Source of the DNA: Microbacterium sp. CFH 31415
GTDB taxonomy: Bacteria > Actinomycetota > Actinomycetes > Actinomycetales > Microbacteriaceae
Direction: 5' to 3'
DNA: 64,000 bases
Assembly (NCBI RefSeq): GCF_022538185.1
Contig: NZ_JAKYXC010000002.1
Coordinates: 186,001 to 250,000 of the forward strand
Shown here: piece after piece, positions 53,180 through 61,558 of the stretch
Position numbering within the stretch: position 1 is the stretch's first letter
How the letters are laid out: each line of letters opens with the position of its first letter
The notes under the pieces: generated by a model
What the model was told of the DNA's origin: nothing
What the model saw: the letters and a program-made list of their open reading frames with translations, nothing else
The model's database searches: none
Translations under genes and position numbers: made by a program

Positions 53180-53956
53180 TCAGCCCAGCGTGCGGAGGGC
53201 CACATCGGCCCGGTCGGTCACCACGCCGTCGACACCCGAGTCGATCAGCCGGCGCATGTCGTCCGGCTCGTTCACGGTCCACACGTGCACCTCGACATCG
53301 TGGCGGTGGGCGGCGGAGATCAGCCGTGGCGTGAGCACGCGCAGACGGCCTTGCTGCTCTGGGATCTGCAGCACGTCCACCCCCTGGAGCGCGCGACGCA
53401 CGAGTCGATCGGAGCGCGTGGCGACGGCGGCGAGCACTCGCCCTATCGTCGCCGAACCGGCGGAGGTGGCGGGGCGGATGCCGCGCGCCGATGCTTCCGC
53501 GGCAGCGAGAGCGGCGCGTCGCCGCTGATCGGAGAAGCTCGTGAGCAGCACACGGTCGCCGTGCGGCGCCACGATCCGGCCCACGGGCACGGCGGCGGCG
53601 GCTGCCTTGACGTCCAGGTTGAACCGGAGAGTGGGGAACGCGTCGAGCGCCTGCGCGAGCGTGATCAGACCGCCGCGGCCGGACATCAGGTCCCCGAGTT
53701 CGACGGACGTGACGTCGGCGACGAGCCGGGGGTCACCGGTCACCCGCGAGAGGTCGTCGTCGTGGAACAGCACGACGACTCCGTCCGCGGTGACGTGGCA
53801 GTCCGACTCGACGTACTCGGCGCCCGCCGAGTGGGCTGCTGCGACGGCGGCGAAGGAGTTCTCCTCGACGCCGTGCGCGGCATCCTCCGCCACCACCAGC
53901 CCCCGATGCGCGAGGACCCGCGGGGTGCGGGCGCCCTCGAACCAGGGGTGGGTCAC
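53180..53956 (-). CDS. Glycerophosphodiester phosphodiesterase
   Basis: GDPD-family enzyme of 258 residues hydrolysing glycerophosphodiesters to glycerol-3-phosphate and alcohol. LAHRGLVV with HR near residue 17, the second motif ENSFAAVAAAHSAGAEYVESDCHVTADGVVVLFHD that carries the catalytic and Ca2+/Mg2+ residues, and the C-terminal VHVWTVNEPDD-MRRLI-GVDGVVTD segment. No signal peptide, so cytoplasmic. GTG start overlaps the SPFH stop by four bases. Confidence 0.93.
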   Translation of the reverse strand: MTHPWFEGARTPRVLAHRGLVVAEDAAHGVEENSFAAVAAAHSAGAEYVESDCHVTADGVVVLFHDDDLSRVTGDPRLVADVTSVELGDLMSGRGGLITLAQALDAFPTLRFNLDVKAAAAAVPVGRIVAPHGDRVLLTSFSDQRRRAALAAAEASARGIRPATSAGSATIGRVLAAVATRSDRLVRRALQGVDVLQIPEQQGRLRVLTPRLISAAHRHDVEVHVWTVNEPDDMRRLIDSGVDGVVTDRADVALRTLG

Positions 53957-54897
53957 GGAGTGGGCGGGTCGACGCTGCGCTGCGGCGTGGGGGCGTCGGT
54001 CGCGGCGCCGAGGAATGAGCCGCTGAGCCCCTTGAGCGCCTCGGTGAACTCACTCGGGATGATCCAGAGCTTGCTCGAGGCGCTGTCGGCGATCTTCGGC
54101 AGGGTCTGCAGGTACTGGTAGGCCAGGAGCTTGTCGTCGGGGTTGCCGACGTGGATGGCGTCGAAGACCGTCTGGATCGCCTCGGCCTCGCCCTGGGCGC
54201 GCAGCACGGCGGCCTGCTTGTCGCCCTCGGCCTTCAGGATCTCGGCCTGTCGCTGACCCTCGGCTGTCAGGATGGCCGACTGCTTCGTGCCCTCGGCCGT
54301 GAGGATGAGAGCGCGGCGGTCCCGCTCGGCGCGCATCTGCTTCTCCATCGAGTCCTGGATCGAGTGCGGCGGGTCGATCGCCTTGAGCTCGACGCGTCCG
54401 ACGCGGATGCCCCACTTGCCCGTCGCCTCGTCGAGGACGAGACGCAGCTGGCCGTTGATGTTGTCACGGCTCGTCAGTGCCTCTTCGAGGTTCAGACCAC
54501 CGACGACGTTGCGCAGTGTCGTCGTGGTGAGCTGCTCGACGGCGCCCAGGTAGTTCGCGATCTCGTAGGTGGCGGCGCGCGCGTCGGTGACCTGGAAGTA
54601 GACCACCGTGTCGATCGAGACGACCAGGTTGTCTTCGGTGATCACGGGCTGCGGCGGGAACGACACGACCTGCTCGCGCATGTCGATGAGGGGACGAAGG
54701 CGGTCGATGAACGGCACCAGGAGGTTCAGGCCCGGGCTGAGCGTCTTGTGGTAGCGACCGAGGCGCTCGACGATGCCCGCGCTCGCCTGTGGAATGATCC
54801 GGATCGAGCGGACGATCACGACCAGCACGAAGATGAAGACCGCGATCGCCAGGAGCCAGGCGATCGTGGTGGGGATCAGGGTGTCGAGGTCGGTCAT
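53953..54897 (-). CDS. SPFH/band 7 domain protein (stomatin-like)
   Basis: Membrane scaffold protein of 314 residues: one N-terminal helix (about 7-30), then the SPFH domain beginning IIPQASAGIVERLGRYHKTLSPGLNLLVP and ending with the AIDPPHSIQDSMEKQMRAERDRRA helix, then an Ala/Glu-rich coiled coil. Partners NfeD upstream, as in typical STOMP/NfeD operons. ATG 54897 overlaps the nfeD stop (ATGA). Confidence 0.93.
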   Translation of the reverse strand: MTDLDTLIPTTIAWLLAIAVFIFVLVVIVRSIRIIPQASAGIVERLGRYHKTLSPGLNLLVPFIDRLRPLIDMREQVVSFPPQPVITEDNLVVSIDTVVYFQVTDARAATYEIANYLGAVEQLTTTTLRNVVGGLNLEEALTSRDNINGQLRLVLDEATGKWGIRVGRVELKAIDPPHSIQDSMEKQMRAERDRRALILTAEGTKQSAILTAEGQRQAEILKAEGDKQAAVLRAQGEAEAIQTVFDAIHVGNPDDKLLAYQYLQTLPKIADSASSKLWIIPSEFTEALKGLSGSFLGAATDAPTPQRSVDPPTP

Positions 54898-55382
54898 GCG
54901 CGGGGGTCCTCCGTCGGAGATGCGGTCGGTGCGTCGGAGCGCACGACAGCGGTGGCGCCGTCGATCCGACTCACATGGATGGGGGTGCCCGGTTCGAGCT
55001 CGCCGGCCTCGGAGCGCGCCGTCCACACGTCTCCGTTGGCGAGCTTGACCTGGCCGCCGTGCGTGGAGACGGTCGCGATCACACGTCCGCGGAGATCGAT
55101 GAGGGCGTCGACGTTGGAGGGCGTCGGGTCCTCACCGCGCCGAAGGCGCCGAAGCAGCGGCGGACGCAGGAAGAGGACGAGCACGGCCGCGACGACGCCG
55201 GCGACGATGACCTGCAGCCAGATGGGTGCCCCGAGGAGATCGGAGCCGAGACCCGCGAGACCGCCGATGCTCAGCATCAGGAACGTGAAATCGAGCGTGA
55301 GCATCTCGATGACCAGGAAGACCAGGATCAGCACGAGCCACCCGATCCACGCCCACTGCTCGATGGTCTGGATGAGCTCCAC
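54894..55382 (-). CDS. NfeD family membrane protein
   Basis: Short NfeD-like protein of 162 residues with three hydrophobic helices and a C-terminal OB-fold domain (ALIDLRGRVIATVSTHGGQVKLANGDVWTARSE). NfeD proteins act with SPFH proteins in membrane quality control; the pairing here is the standard one. GTG start with AAGGAGG upstream and a TAGGTT about 26 bases before the start as a possible -10. Confidence 0.92.
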   Translation of the reverse strand: MELIQTIEQWAWIGWLVLILVFLVIEMLTLDFTFLMLSIGGLAGLGSDLLGAPIWLQVIVAGVVAAVLVLFLRPPLLRRLRRGEDPTPSNVDALIDLRGRVIATVSTHGGQVKLANGDVWTARSEAGELEPGTPIHVSRIDGATAVVRSDAPTASPTEDPRA

Positions 55383-55414
55383 GATGCGCCTCCTTGTCCT
55401 TCGAACCTAGCAGG

Positions 55415-55420
55415 TAGGGT
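55415..55420 (+). promoter_or_regulatory. Leaderless -10 of the SDR gene at 55428
   Basis: TAGGGT seven bases before the GTG. Confidence 0.5.
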
Positions 55421-55427
55421 CGAGGGC

Positions 55428-56201
55428 GTGACTGAGACATCCCCCACGCTTCCTGCCGGTTCACTGAGCGGCAAGACCGCCCTCGTGACCGGTGCCTCTC
55501 GCGGCATCGGCGCCGACACCACGCGCTATCTCGCCGAGGCGGGCGCGAACGTCGTCATCAATTACCGCAACAAGGCGCCGCGTGCTGAGAAGCTCGCCAC
55601 CGAGCTGCGTGGACTCGGCGTCGAGGTGCTCGTGGTCGGTGCCGACCTCACCGACGCGGACTCGGTGCAGGCGATGTTCGACGAGGTCGGCCGTGTGTTC
55701 GGCAGCCTCGACATCCTCGTGCTCAACGCCTCGGGCGGCATGGAGTCCGGCATGGCGGAGGACTACGCGCTTCAGCTCAACCGCGACGCACAGGTGCGCG
55801 TGCTCGAGACCGCTCTGCCGCTCCTCGGCGACGGTTCACGCGTCGTGTTCGTGACGAGCCACCAGGCGCACTTCATCCGCACGACCCCCACGATGCCGGA
55901 ATACGAGCCGGTCGCGCTCTCGAAGCGCGCCGGCGAAGACGCCCTGCGCGAGCGCATCCCCGCGCTGAGCGAGCGCGGGATCGGCTTCGTGGTCGTGTCG
56001 GGCGACATGATCGAGGGCACGATCACCGCGACGCTGCTCGAGCGCGCCAACCCGGGCGCGATCGCGGCCCGCCGCGACGACGCCGGCAAGCTCTACAACG
56101 TGTCGGAGTTCGCCGCGGAGGTCGCCGCGGCCGCACTGGACCCCGTCCCGGCGGACAACACCCGCCTCGTCGGCGACACGAGCTCGTTCGCGGGGGAGTG
56201 A
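55428..56201 (+). CDS. Short-chain dehydrogenase/reductase
   Basis: SDR family oxidoreductase of 257 residues. The cofactor motif TGASRGIG is near residue 21, NASGGME replaces the usual NAG, and the catalytic Tyr is unusual: the segment TPTMPEYEPVALSKRAGEDAL offers Tyr followed by S-K rather than a clean YxxxK. Activity should therefore be treated with caution. TAGGGT seven bases before the GTG. The next gene begins three bases after its stop. Confidence 0.85.
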   Translation: MTETSPTLPAGSLSGKTALVTGASRGIGADTTRYLAEAGANVVINYRNKAPRAEKLATELRGLGVEVLVVGADLTDADSVQAMFDEVGRVFGSLDILVLNASGGMESGMAEDYALQLNRDAQVRVLETALPLLGDGSRVVFVTSHQAHFIRTTPTMPEYEPVALSKRAGEDALRERIPALSERGIGFVVVSGDMIEGTITATLLERANPGAIAARRDDAGKLYNVSEFAAEVAAAALDPVPADNTRLVGDTSSFAGE

Positions 56202-56204
56202 CGC

Positions 56205-58193
56205 GTGCGCGCGCTCGACATCGACACGCTCGTCTCAGTCGGTCGGCCCGCCATCGCGCCTGACGGCTCGTTCGCCGTGTTCGCGACCTCGCGCGCCGAC
56301 CTGGAAGCCAACCGCGCCGTCGGCCAGCTCTGGCGCGTCGACCTGCCCGACGGCACTCCCCGCCGCCTCACGCGCGGCACGTCCGACTCCGGCCCTCGGC
56401 TGTCGCCGGACGGGCAGACCCTCGCCTTCGTGCGCGCGGACGCAAAAGGCAAGGGCCAGGTCTGGGTCGTCTCGGCCGCAGGCGGCGAGCCCGTGCAGGC
56501 GACTGACACGGTCCTCGGCGTCGAGGGCTTCGCATGGTCGCCCGACGGGCGCACACTGGCCTTCGCCGCGCGCGTTCCCGAGAAGGGGCGCTACGGCAGT
56601 GTGGAGGGCTTGGATGCCTCGGCCGAGGCGCCCCGCCACATCACCGGGATCCGCTGGCACGCCAACGGACTCGGGTACATCGCCGACCGCCCCGCGCACA
56701 TGTTCGTCGTGGATGCTCCCGCGACCGACTCCGAGCCGTTCTACGAACCCGCCGCCGCTGTCCGCGACACCGATGGGACGCCCCCGAAGAAGAAGACGGT
56801 GGCGTCCGACGCACGGCGGCTCACCGAGGGCGCCGTGTCGCACGGCGGTGTCGTCTTCTCCGCCGACGGCACCGAGGTGCTGACCGCCGTCGACGAGATC
56901 GAGCCGTCGCGTCGCGACCTCCGCACGCGCGTCATCGCCGTGGCCACCGACGGCTCAGGACAGCGCGAGGTGCTGGGCGTCGACGCCGGGCTGTCGCTCT
57001 ACGGAGTCGAGGTCGCCCCCGACGGGACCGTCGCGCTGCTCGGCCACGAGGTCGGCGAAGACGGCATCGACTTCGTCGCTCCCGGGGTGGGGCTCTGGCT
57101 CCTCGAAGCCGACGGGCCGCGCCGTCTGACCGACGCGGAATCCGTCGACCTCGGCGAGGTCGGAAGCCACATCACGGTTGTAGGGGATGACTTCCTCGTG
57201 CAGGACCGCACTCGCGGGCGCGTGCGGCTGCTGCGCGTGACGCGCGCGGGCGAGATCAGCGAAGTGCTCGGCGGCGACGTCGAGGTGGCGGGACATGCCG
57301 CCGCCGGCGAGCGGATCGTCGCCGCGATCGCGCGGCCCGACTCCTACGGCGAGCTCGTCCTCGTCGAGGAGGGGACCGACCGCACGCTCACCGCCTTCGG
57401 GGCGCGGGCCGCGGCATCCGGAATCGTCACTCCTCGCGAGCTCACAGTCGACGGTCGCGACGGCTATCCCGTGCACGGCTGGGTCGCCGTTCCCGAGGGC
57501 GAGGGTCCGTTCCCGGTGATCCTGCAGATCCACGGTGGGCCGTACGCGTCGTACGGCGTGCACCTGTTCGACGAGACGCAGGTCCTCGTCGATGCCGGCT
57601 ATGCCGTCGTCTACAGCAACCCGCGGGGCTCGGCCGGTTACGGGCGCGCGCACGGACGCAGCATCCGCCGGGCCATGGGCACCGTCGACTTCGCAGACGT
57701 GATCGACTTCCTCGAGGGCGCCATCGCGTCGGACCCCCGCCTGGACGGCACGCGGGTCGGCGTGATGGGCGGCTCGTACGGCGGCTACCTCACCGCGTGG
57801 GTCATCGCCCACGACCACCGGTTCGCCGCGGCCATCGTCGAGCGCGGATTCCTCGACCCGGTGTCTTTCCAGGGCACGAGCGACATCGGCACGTTCTTCG
57901 GCGACGAGTACGTCGGGATCGATGCCGATGCCATCTCACGGCAGAGCCCGATGGCGGTCGTCGAGCAGGTGACGACGCCGACCCTCGTCATCCACTCCGA
58001 GCTCGACTTCCGGTGCCCGCTCGAGCAGGCGACGCGCTACTACGCGGCGCTCAAGCGCAATGGGACCGAGGCCGAGATGCTCGTGTTCCCGGGCGAGAAT
58101 CACGAGCTCACCCGCTCGGGCCAGCCGCGCCACCGCGTGCAGCGGTTCGACGCGGTGCTCGCGTGGTGGGCTCGGCACCTGCCGGCCGACTGA
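56205..58193 (+). CDS. S9 family serine peptidase (prolyl oligopeptidase / acylaminoacyl-peptidase-like)
   Basis: Peptidase of 662 residues. The N-terminal half is a WD40-like beta-propeller (SPDGQTLAFVRADAK, SPDGRTLAFAARVPE repeats). The C-terminal alpha/beta-hydrolase domain has HGGPYASYG, the nucleophile Ser524 in GGSYGG, Asp in ELDFRCPLEQ and His in GENHELTRSG. No signal peptide, so cytoplasmic oligopeptidase activity. GTG start, three bases after the SDR stop. Confidence 0.93.
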   Translation: MRALDIDTLVSVGRPAIAPDGSFAVFATSRADLEANRAVGQLWRVDLPDGTPRRLTRGTSDSGPRLSPDGQTLAFVRADAKGKGQVWVVSAAGGEPVQATDTVLGVEGFAWSPDGRTLAFAARVPEKGRYGSVEGLDASAEAPRHITGIRWHANGLGYIADRPAHMFVVDAPATDSEPFYEPAAAVRDTDGTPPKKKTVASDARRLTEGAVSHGGVVFSADGTEVLTAVDEIEPSRRDLRTRVIAVATDGSGQREVLGVDAGLSLYGVEVAPDGTVALLGHEVGEDGIDFVAPGVGLWLLEADGPRRLTDAESVDLGEVGSHITVVGDDFLVQDRTRGRVRLLRVTRAGEISEVLGGDVEVAGHAAAGERIVAAIARPDSYGELVLVEEGTDRTLTAFGARAAASGIVTPRELTVDGRDGYPVHGWVAVPEGEGPFPVILQIHGGPYASYGVHLFDETQVLVDAGYAVVYSNPRGSAGYGRAHGRSIRRAMGTVDFADVIDFLEGAIASDPRLDGTRVGVMGGSYGGYLTAWVIAHDHRFAAAIVERGFLDPVSFQGTSDIGTFFGDEYVGIDADAISRQSPMAVVEQVTTPTLVIHSELDFRCPLEQATRYYAALKRNGTEAEMLVFPGENHELTRSGQPRHRVQRFDAVLAWWARHLPAD

Positions 58194-58206
58194 CCGATCG
58201 CAGTAG

Positions 58207-58243
58207 GAAGAGGGGCCCCGGCGCGACGCCGGGGCCCCTCTTC
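58207..58243. terminator. Bidirectional intrinsic terminator
   Basis: Perfect 16-bp stem GAAGAGGGGCCCCGGC / GCCGGGGCCCCTCTTC with loop GCGAC, between the convergent S9 peptidase and HdeD genes. Confidence 0.93.
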
Positions 58244-58257
58244 GCGGTATCGACGCC

Positions 58258-58818
58258 TCAGAGGTCCTTCTTGCCGAAGGTGAACGCGCGCACCACGTTG
58301 ATGATGCCGAGCACGATGAGTGCGATGCCGATCAGCCACCACAGCACCGCGGCGCCCCACAGCGGCGAGAAGAGCAGCACGATACCGGCGATGATGCTGA
58401 TGATCGCGAAGAAGATCGACCACCCCTTCGACGCGGCGTCGCCGAGGGTCGAGAGAGCCACGATGCCTTCGACGATCCACATGATACCGACGAGGATGCC
58501 GACGAAGACGGCGAGCCAGGCCGTGGTCTGGCCGAGGTTCATCAGCGCGACGACACCCGCGATGACGAAGAGCACTCCGAGCGCGATGTGTCCGACGCGC
58601 GCCCACCCGCCCTTGTTCTTTGAGAAGATGCCGAGCCCGGCGTAGACGAGCCCGGCGGCGATCGCGTAGATGGCGATGATCGCCGCGACGACCATCGCGG
58701 TCTTGCCCGGCCAGGCCAGGATCAGGATGCCGACGATGACCGCGAGAACACCGCCGATGCCGAGTGCCGTGCGGATGCCGTTGACGGCCGACTTCTCGGC
58801 CGCGTCTGCTGTGGACAT
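58258..58818 (-). CDS. HdeD/DUF308 family membrane protein
   Basis: Six-helix membrane protein of 186 residues of the HdeD acid-resistance family, rich in Ala, Ile and Val (ALGIGGVLAVIVGILILAWPGKTAMV; LVGIMWIVEGIVAL; LFSPLWGAAVLWWLIGIALIVLGIINVV). Function in actinobacteria is unknown; likely envelope stress. GAAAGGA precedes the ATG. Confidence 0.88.
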   Translation of the reverse strand: MSTADAAEKSAVNGIRTALGIGGVLAVIVGILILAWPGKTAMVVAAIIAIYAIAAGLVYAGLGIFSKNKGGWARVGHIALGVLFVIAGVVALMNLGQTTAWLAVFVGILVGIMWIVEGIVALSTLGDAASKGWSIFFAIISIIAGIVLLFSPLWGAAVLWWLIGIALIVLGIINVVRAFTFGKKDL

Positions 58819-59002
58819 GCGAGGGTCCTTTCTGAGAATTTGCTGTTAACGAGCGGTCAAAGCTTAGACCCGAGGTCGAATATCGGCGCATTGCACACTG
58901 CGTGTCGCGCACTCGGGCAGGGAGCGCGCATTTCCGCCCTCGCGCACCCGGCGGCCCCGGTACTACGGTGAGCGTGCGCGCAGTCCGATACGGAGGGCAA
59001 CC

Positions 59003-59596
59003 ATGGCAGTCTTCTCACGCGGTTTCGGGGCACGTCGTCGGGAGAGCGATGCGAACCTGCCGCCGGGGCAGTACCTTACCGAGGACTTTCCGGTGCTGTC
59101 GGCCGGGCCCACTCCTCGGGTCGACACGGCCGAGTGGTCGTTCGGCGTGCGAAACGAGTCGGGAGAACTGGTGTCCTGGACCTGGGACGAGTTCATGGAG
59201 CTGCCGATCGAGCACGTGTCGACCGACATCCATTGCGTGACCCGGTGGTCGAAGCTCGGCACGTCGTGGCGTGGTGTGTCCCTGGACACGGTGTTCGAGC
59301 ACGTCGACACCGACGCCGCGTTCGCGATGGCGCACTCCTATGGCGGTTACACCACCAACATCCCGCTGGAGGACCTCCTCGGCGGGAGGGCGTGGGTCGC
59401 ATTCGAGTTCGACGGCGCGCCGTTGGACCCCGAGCACGGCGGACCCGCCCGGCTGCTGGTCCCGCACCTGTACTTCTGGAAGAGCGCGAAGTGGGTGCAG
59501 GGCCTCACGCTCATGGACAGCGACGAGCCGGGGTTCTGGGAGCAGAACGGCTACAACATGCACGGGGACCCGTGGACCGAGGAGCGGTATTGGTGA
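59003..59596 (+). CDS. Sulfite-oxidase-like molybdopterin-dependent oxidoreductase
   Basis: Molybdenum-cofactor enzyme of 197 residues of the sulfite oxidase/YedY fold. The Mo-ligand Cys78 lies in HCVTRWSKLGTSWRGVSLD, and the PHLYFWKSAKWVQGL segment is near the pterin pocket. No Tat or Sec signal is present, so it acts in the cytoplasm, unlike MsrP. GGAGGG precedes the ATG. First gene of a three-gene coupled operon with a flavin reductase and a zinc-ribbon protein; substrate unknown. Confidence 0.88.
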   Translation: MAVFSRGFGARRRESDANLPPGQYLTEDFPVLSAGPTPRVDTAEWSFGVRNESGELVSWTWDEFMELPIEHVSTDIHCVTRWSKLGTSWRGVSLDTVFEHVDTDAAFAMAHSYGGYTTNIPLEDLLGGRAWVAFEFDGAPLDPEHGGPARLLVPHLYFWKSAKWVQGLTLMDSDEPGFWEQNGYNMHGDPWTEERYW

Positions 59597-60318
59597 TCGT
59601 CGGCGGGTGGCGCCCCGCCCGGGTCGCCTCGGTCGAAGAGGCGACCCCGAGCGCCCGCGTCCTGCGGCTGAACGTCGAGGACTGGCCCGGGAGCGACGCC
59701 GGCCAGCACGTCGACATCCGGCTGACCGCGGAGGACGGCTACCAGGCCGAGCGCTCCTACTCGCTCGGCTCCTACGGCGCGGGCCCGGTCATCGAGCTCG
59801 CGGTCGACGAGATCCCTGACGGCGAGGTGTCGCCGTACCTCGTGCGCGACGTGCTCCCCGGCGATGAACTCGAGGTGAAGGGACCGCTCGGCGGCTACTT
59901 CGTCTGGCGGGCCGGGGGAGAGGGACCGGTGCAGCTCATCGCAGGAGGGTCGGGGATCGTGCCGTTGATGGCGATGGCGCGGGCGGCTCGGGATGCCGCG
60001 GCCGCGTCATCCTTCCGCCTGCTGTATTCCGTCCGCCGCCCCGGAGACGCGATATATCGCGATGAGATCGAGATGTCGGCGGGCGACGGGGGAGTGGCGG
60101 TCACGTGGGCGTACACGCGGGAGGCTCCGGCGGGCTGGACCGGGCGCGTCGGCCGACTCGACGACGAGGGGATCCGCGCGGCCATCTGGCCGGCAGGCGA
60201 TGCACCGACGGTGTTCGTGTGCGGACCGACCGGGTTCGTCGAGCACGTCGCCGATGCGCTGGTGCGCCTCGGGCATCCGCCGGCGCGCGTGAAGACGGAA
60301 CGATTCGGGGGCGCATGA
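59593..60318 (+). CDS. FAD/NAD(P)-binding oxidoreductase (ferredoxin-reductase type)
   Basis: Flavin reductase of 241 residues. RSYSLGSYGAGPVIELAV carries the FAD motif (RxYS), and LIAGGSGIVPLMAMAR and VFVCGPTGFVEHVADAL are the NAD(P) site. It ends with the usual C-terminal aromatic/acidic segment but lacks a 2Fe-2S domain, so electrons pass directly to its partner, probably the molybdoenzyme encoded just upstream. GTG 59593 overlaps that gene's stop by four bases (TTG 59590 is also possible). Confidence 0.92.
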   Translation: MIVGGWRPARVASVEEATPSARVLRLNVEDWPGSDAGQHVDIRLTAEDGYQAERSYSLGSYGAGPVIELAVDEIPDGEVSPYLVRDVLPGDELEVKGPLGGYFVWRAGGEGPVQLIAGGSGIVPLMAMARAARDAAAASSFRLLYSVRRPGDAIYRDEIEMSAGDGGVAVTWAYTREAPAGWTGRVGRLDDEGIRAAIWPAGDAPTVFVCGPTGFVEHVADALVRLGHPPARVKTERFGGA

Positions 60319-60587
60319 TGCGTGCGGAGAACGCGACATCGACGGTCGACGGGAACGCGCTGGCAGGAATGATGGACGATCTGCTGGCCGGCGAGATCAC
60401 GGTCATGACGGCAGTATGCGGCGGGTGCGGGTCGGCGGGACCACTGGCCGAGACGGTCGTGGAGCTCGACGACACGGCGGCGATCGTGCGCTGCCGCTCG
60501 TGCACGCACACGCTCTTCACCGTGCTGCGTACGGACGGGCGCACCCGCGTCGTGATCGGGATGCTCCGCGAGCTGTCCGACTCCTGA
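60315..60587 (+). CDS. DUF6510-type zinc-ribbon protein
   Basis: Protein of 90 residues. DGNALAGMMDDLL at the N-terminus precedes a zinc ribbon, C35-x2-C38 and C60-x2-C63, then a short C-terminal strand-helix. This small family occurs next to molybdo/flavin oxidoreductases in actinobacteria (my recollection). ATG 60315 overlaps the reductase stop (ATGA). Perhaps an assembly factor; not proven. Confidence 0.82.
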   Translation: MMRAENATSTVDGNALAGMMDDLLAGEITVMTAVCGGCGSAGPLAETVVELDDTAAIVRCRSCTHTLFTVLRTDGRTRVVIGMLRELSDS

Positions 60588-60601
60588 CGCCGCCTGCGGG
60601 G

Positions 60602-61522
60602 TCAGCCGAGGAGGAGCGTGATGACGATGAGCACCGGGAGGCAGCCCAGGGTGGTCAGGAACACGGTGTCCCGCGAGATCGTCTCGCCGACGTCGTAGCG
60701 CTGCGAGTAGTTGAAGACGTTCTGCGCCGTGGGGAGCGCGGCCAGCACCACCACCACGAGCACGTCCTGGTCGCTCAGACCGAACACGAACTCGGCGACC
60801 GCCCACGCCACGACAGGCATCGCGACGAGCTTGAGCGTCGTCGCGAGGATGATGTCGCGCCGCCGGCCCGACGGGGCGAGCACGCGCTGACCGACGAGCG
60901 ACATGCCGTAGCTGATCAGCAGCACCGGGACGCACGCGTTGGCGATGAGCACAGCGGGTTCGAGCACGACCGGCGGCAGCTCCACCCTGGCGACCGAGAC
61001 GAGCGTGCCCAGCACCGAGCCGAGCACGATCGGGTTCGTCGCGGTGCGGACGATGGAGCGCCACAGCGTCGCGCGGCCGAAGGTGACGGCATCCAGGATC
61101 GACATCGTGATCGGGGTGAAGATCAGCAGCTGCAGCAGGATGACCGGTGCCGGGTATGCCGCGCTGCCCAGCAGGTACAGCGACAGGGGGATGCCGATGT
61201 TGTTCGAGTTCACCTGCCCGGCGCTGAGGGCGCCGATCACGGTCTCGCCGACGGAGCGCCTCCACACGAAGCGTGCGATGACCACGAACACCGCGATCAT
61301 CGCGACGGCAGCGATCGCCGACACCGGGAGCAGGGCCGAGAACAGCGTGCGGACGTCGGCCTGCGCGAGCACGACGAACAGCAGGAAGGGGGAGAGTACG
61401 AAGAACGTGAGCCGGGCCAGCACCGGACGGCCGTGCTCGCCGAGCAGATCGATCCGGCCGATGATCCACCCGACGAGGATGGCGACGCCCACGACGACGA
61501 ACCCGGTGAGCGATTCCAGCAC
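60602..61522 (-). CDS. AEC (auxin efflux carrier) family transporter
   Basis: Ten-helix permease of 306 residues with two inverted five-helix repeats: GFVVVGVAILVGWIIGRIDLLGEHGR at the start, QVNSNNIGIPLSLYLLGSAAYPAP, and DQDVLVVVVLAALPTAQNVFNYSQRYD in repeat two. The Asn and Pro break motifs in the crossing helices are present. Substrates are organic anions or amino-acid derivatives; not determined. GTG start, TAGGCT six bases before. Confidence 0.9.
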   Translation of the reverse strand: MLESLTGFVVVGVAILVGWIIGRIDLLGEHGRPVLARLTFFVLSPFLLFVVLAQADVRTLFSALLPVSAIAAVAMIAVFVVIARFVWRRSVGETVIGALSAGQVNSNNIGIPLSLYLLGSAAYPAPVILLQLLIFTPITMSILDAVTFGRATLWRSIVRTATNPIVLGSVLGTLVSVARVELPPVVLEPAVLIANACVPVLLISYGMSLVGQRVLAPSGRRRDIILATTLKLVAMPVVAWAVAEFVFGLSDQDVLVVVVLAALPTAQNVFNYSQRYDVGETISRDTVFLTTLGCLPVLIVITLLLG

Positions 61523-61528
61523 GCTACG

Positions 61529-61534
61529 AGCCTA
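61529..61534 (-). promoter_or_regulatory. Leaderless -10 of the AEC gene
   Basis: Minus-strand TAGGCT six bases before the GTG. Confidence 0.5.
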
Positions 61535-61545
61535 AGCGGGGTGGG

Positions 61546-61551
61546 TAGCGT
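61546..61551 (+). promoter_or_regulatory. Leaderless -10 of the phosphotransferase gene
   Basis: TAGCGT seven bases before GTG 61559. Lies 12 bases from the divergent AEC -10. Confidence 0.45.
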
Positions 61552-61558
61552 GGAACGC

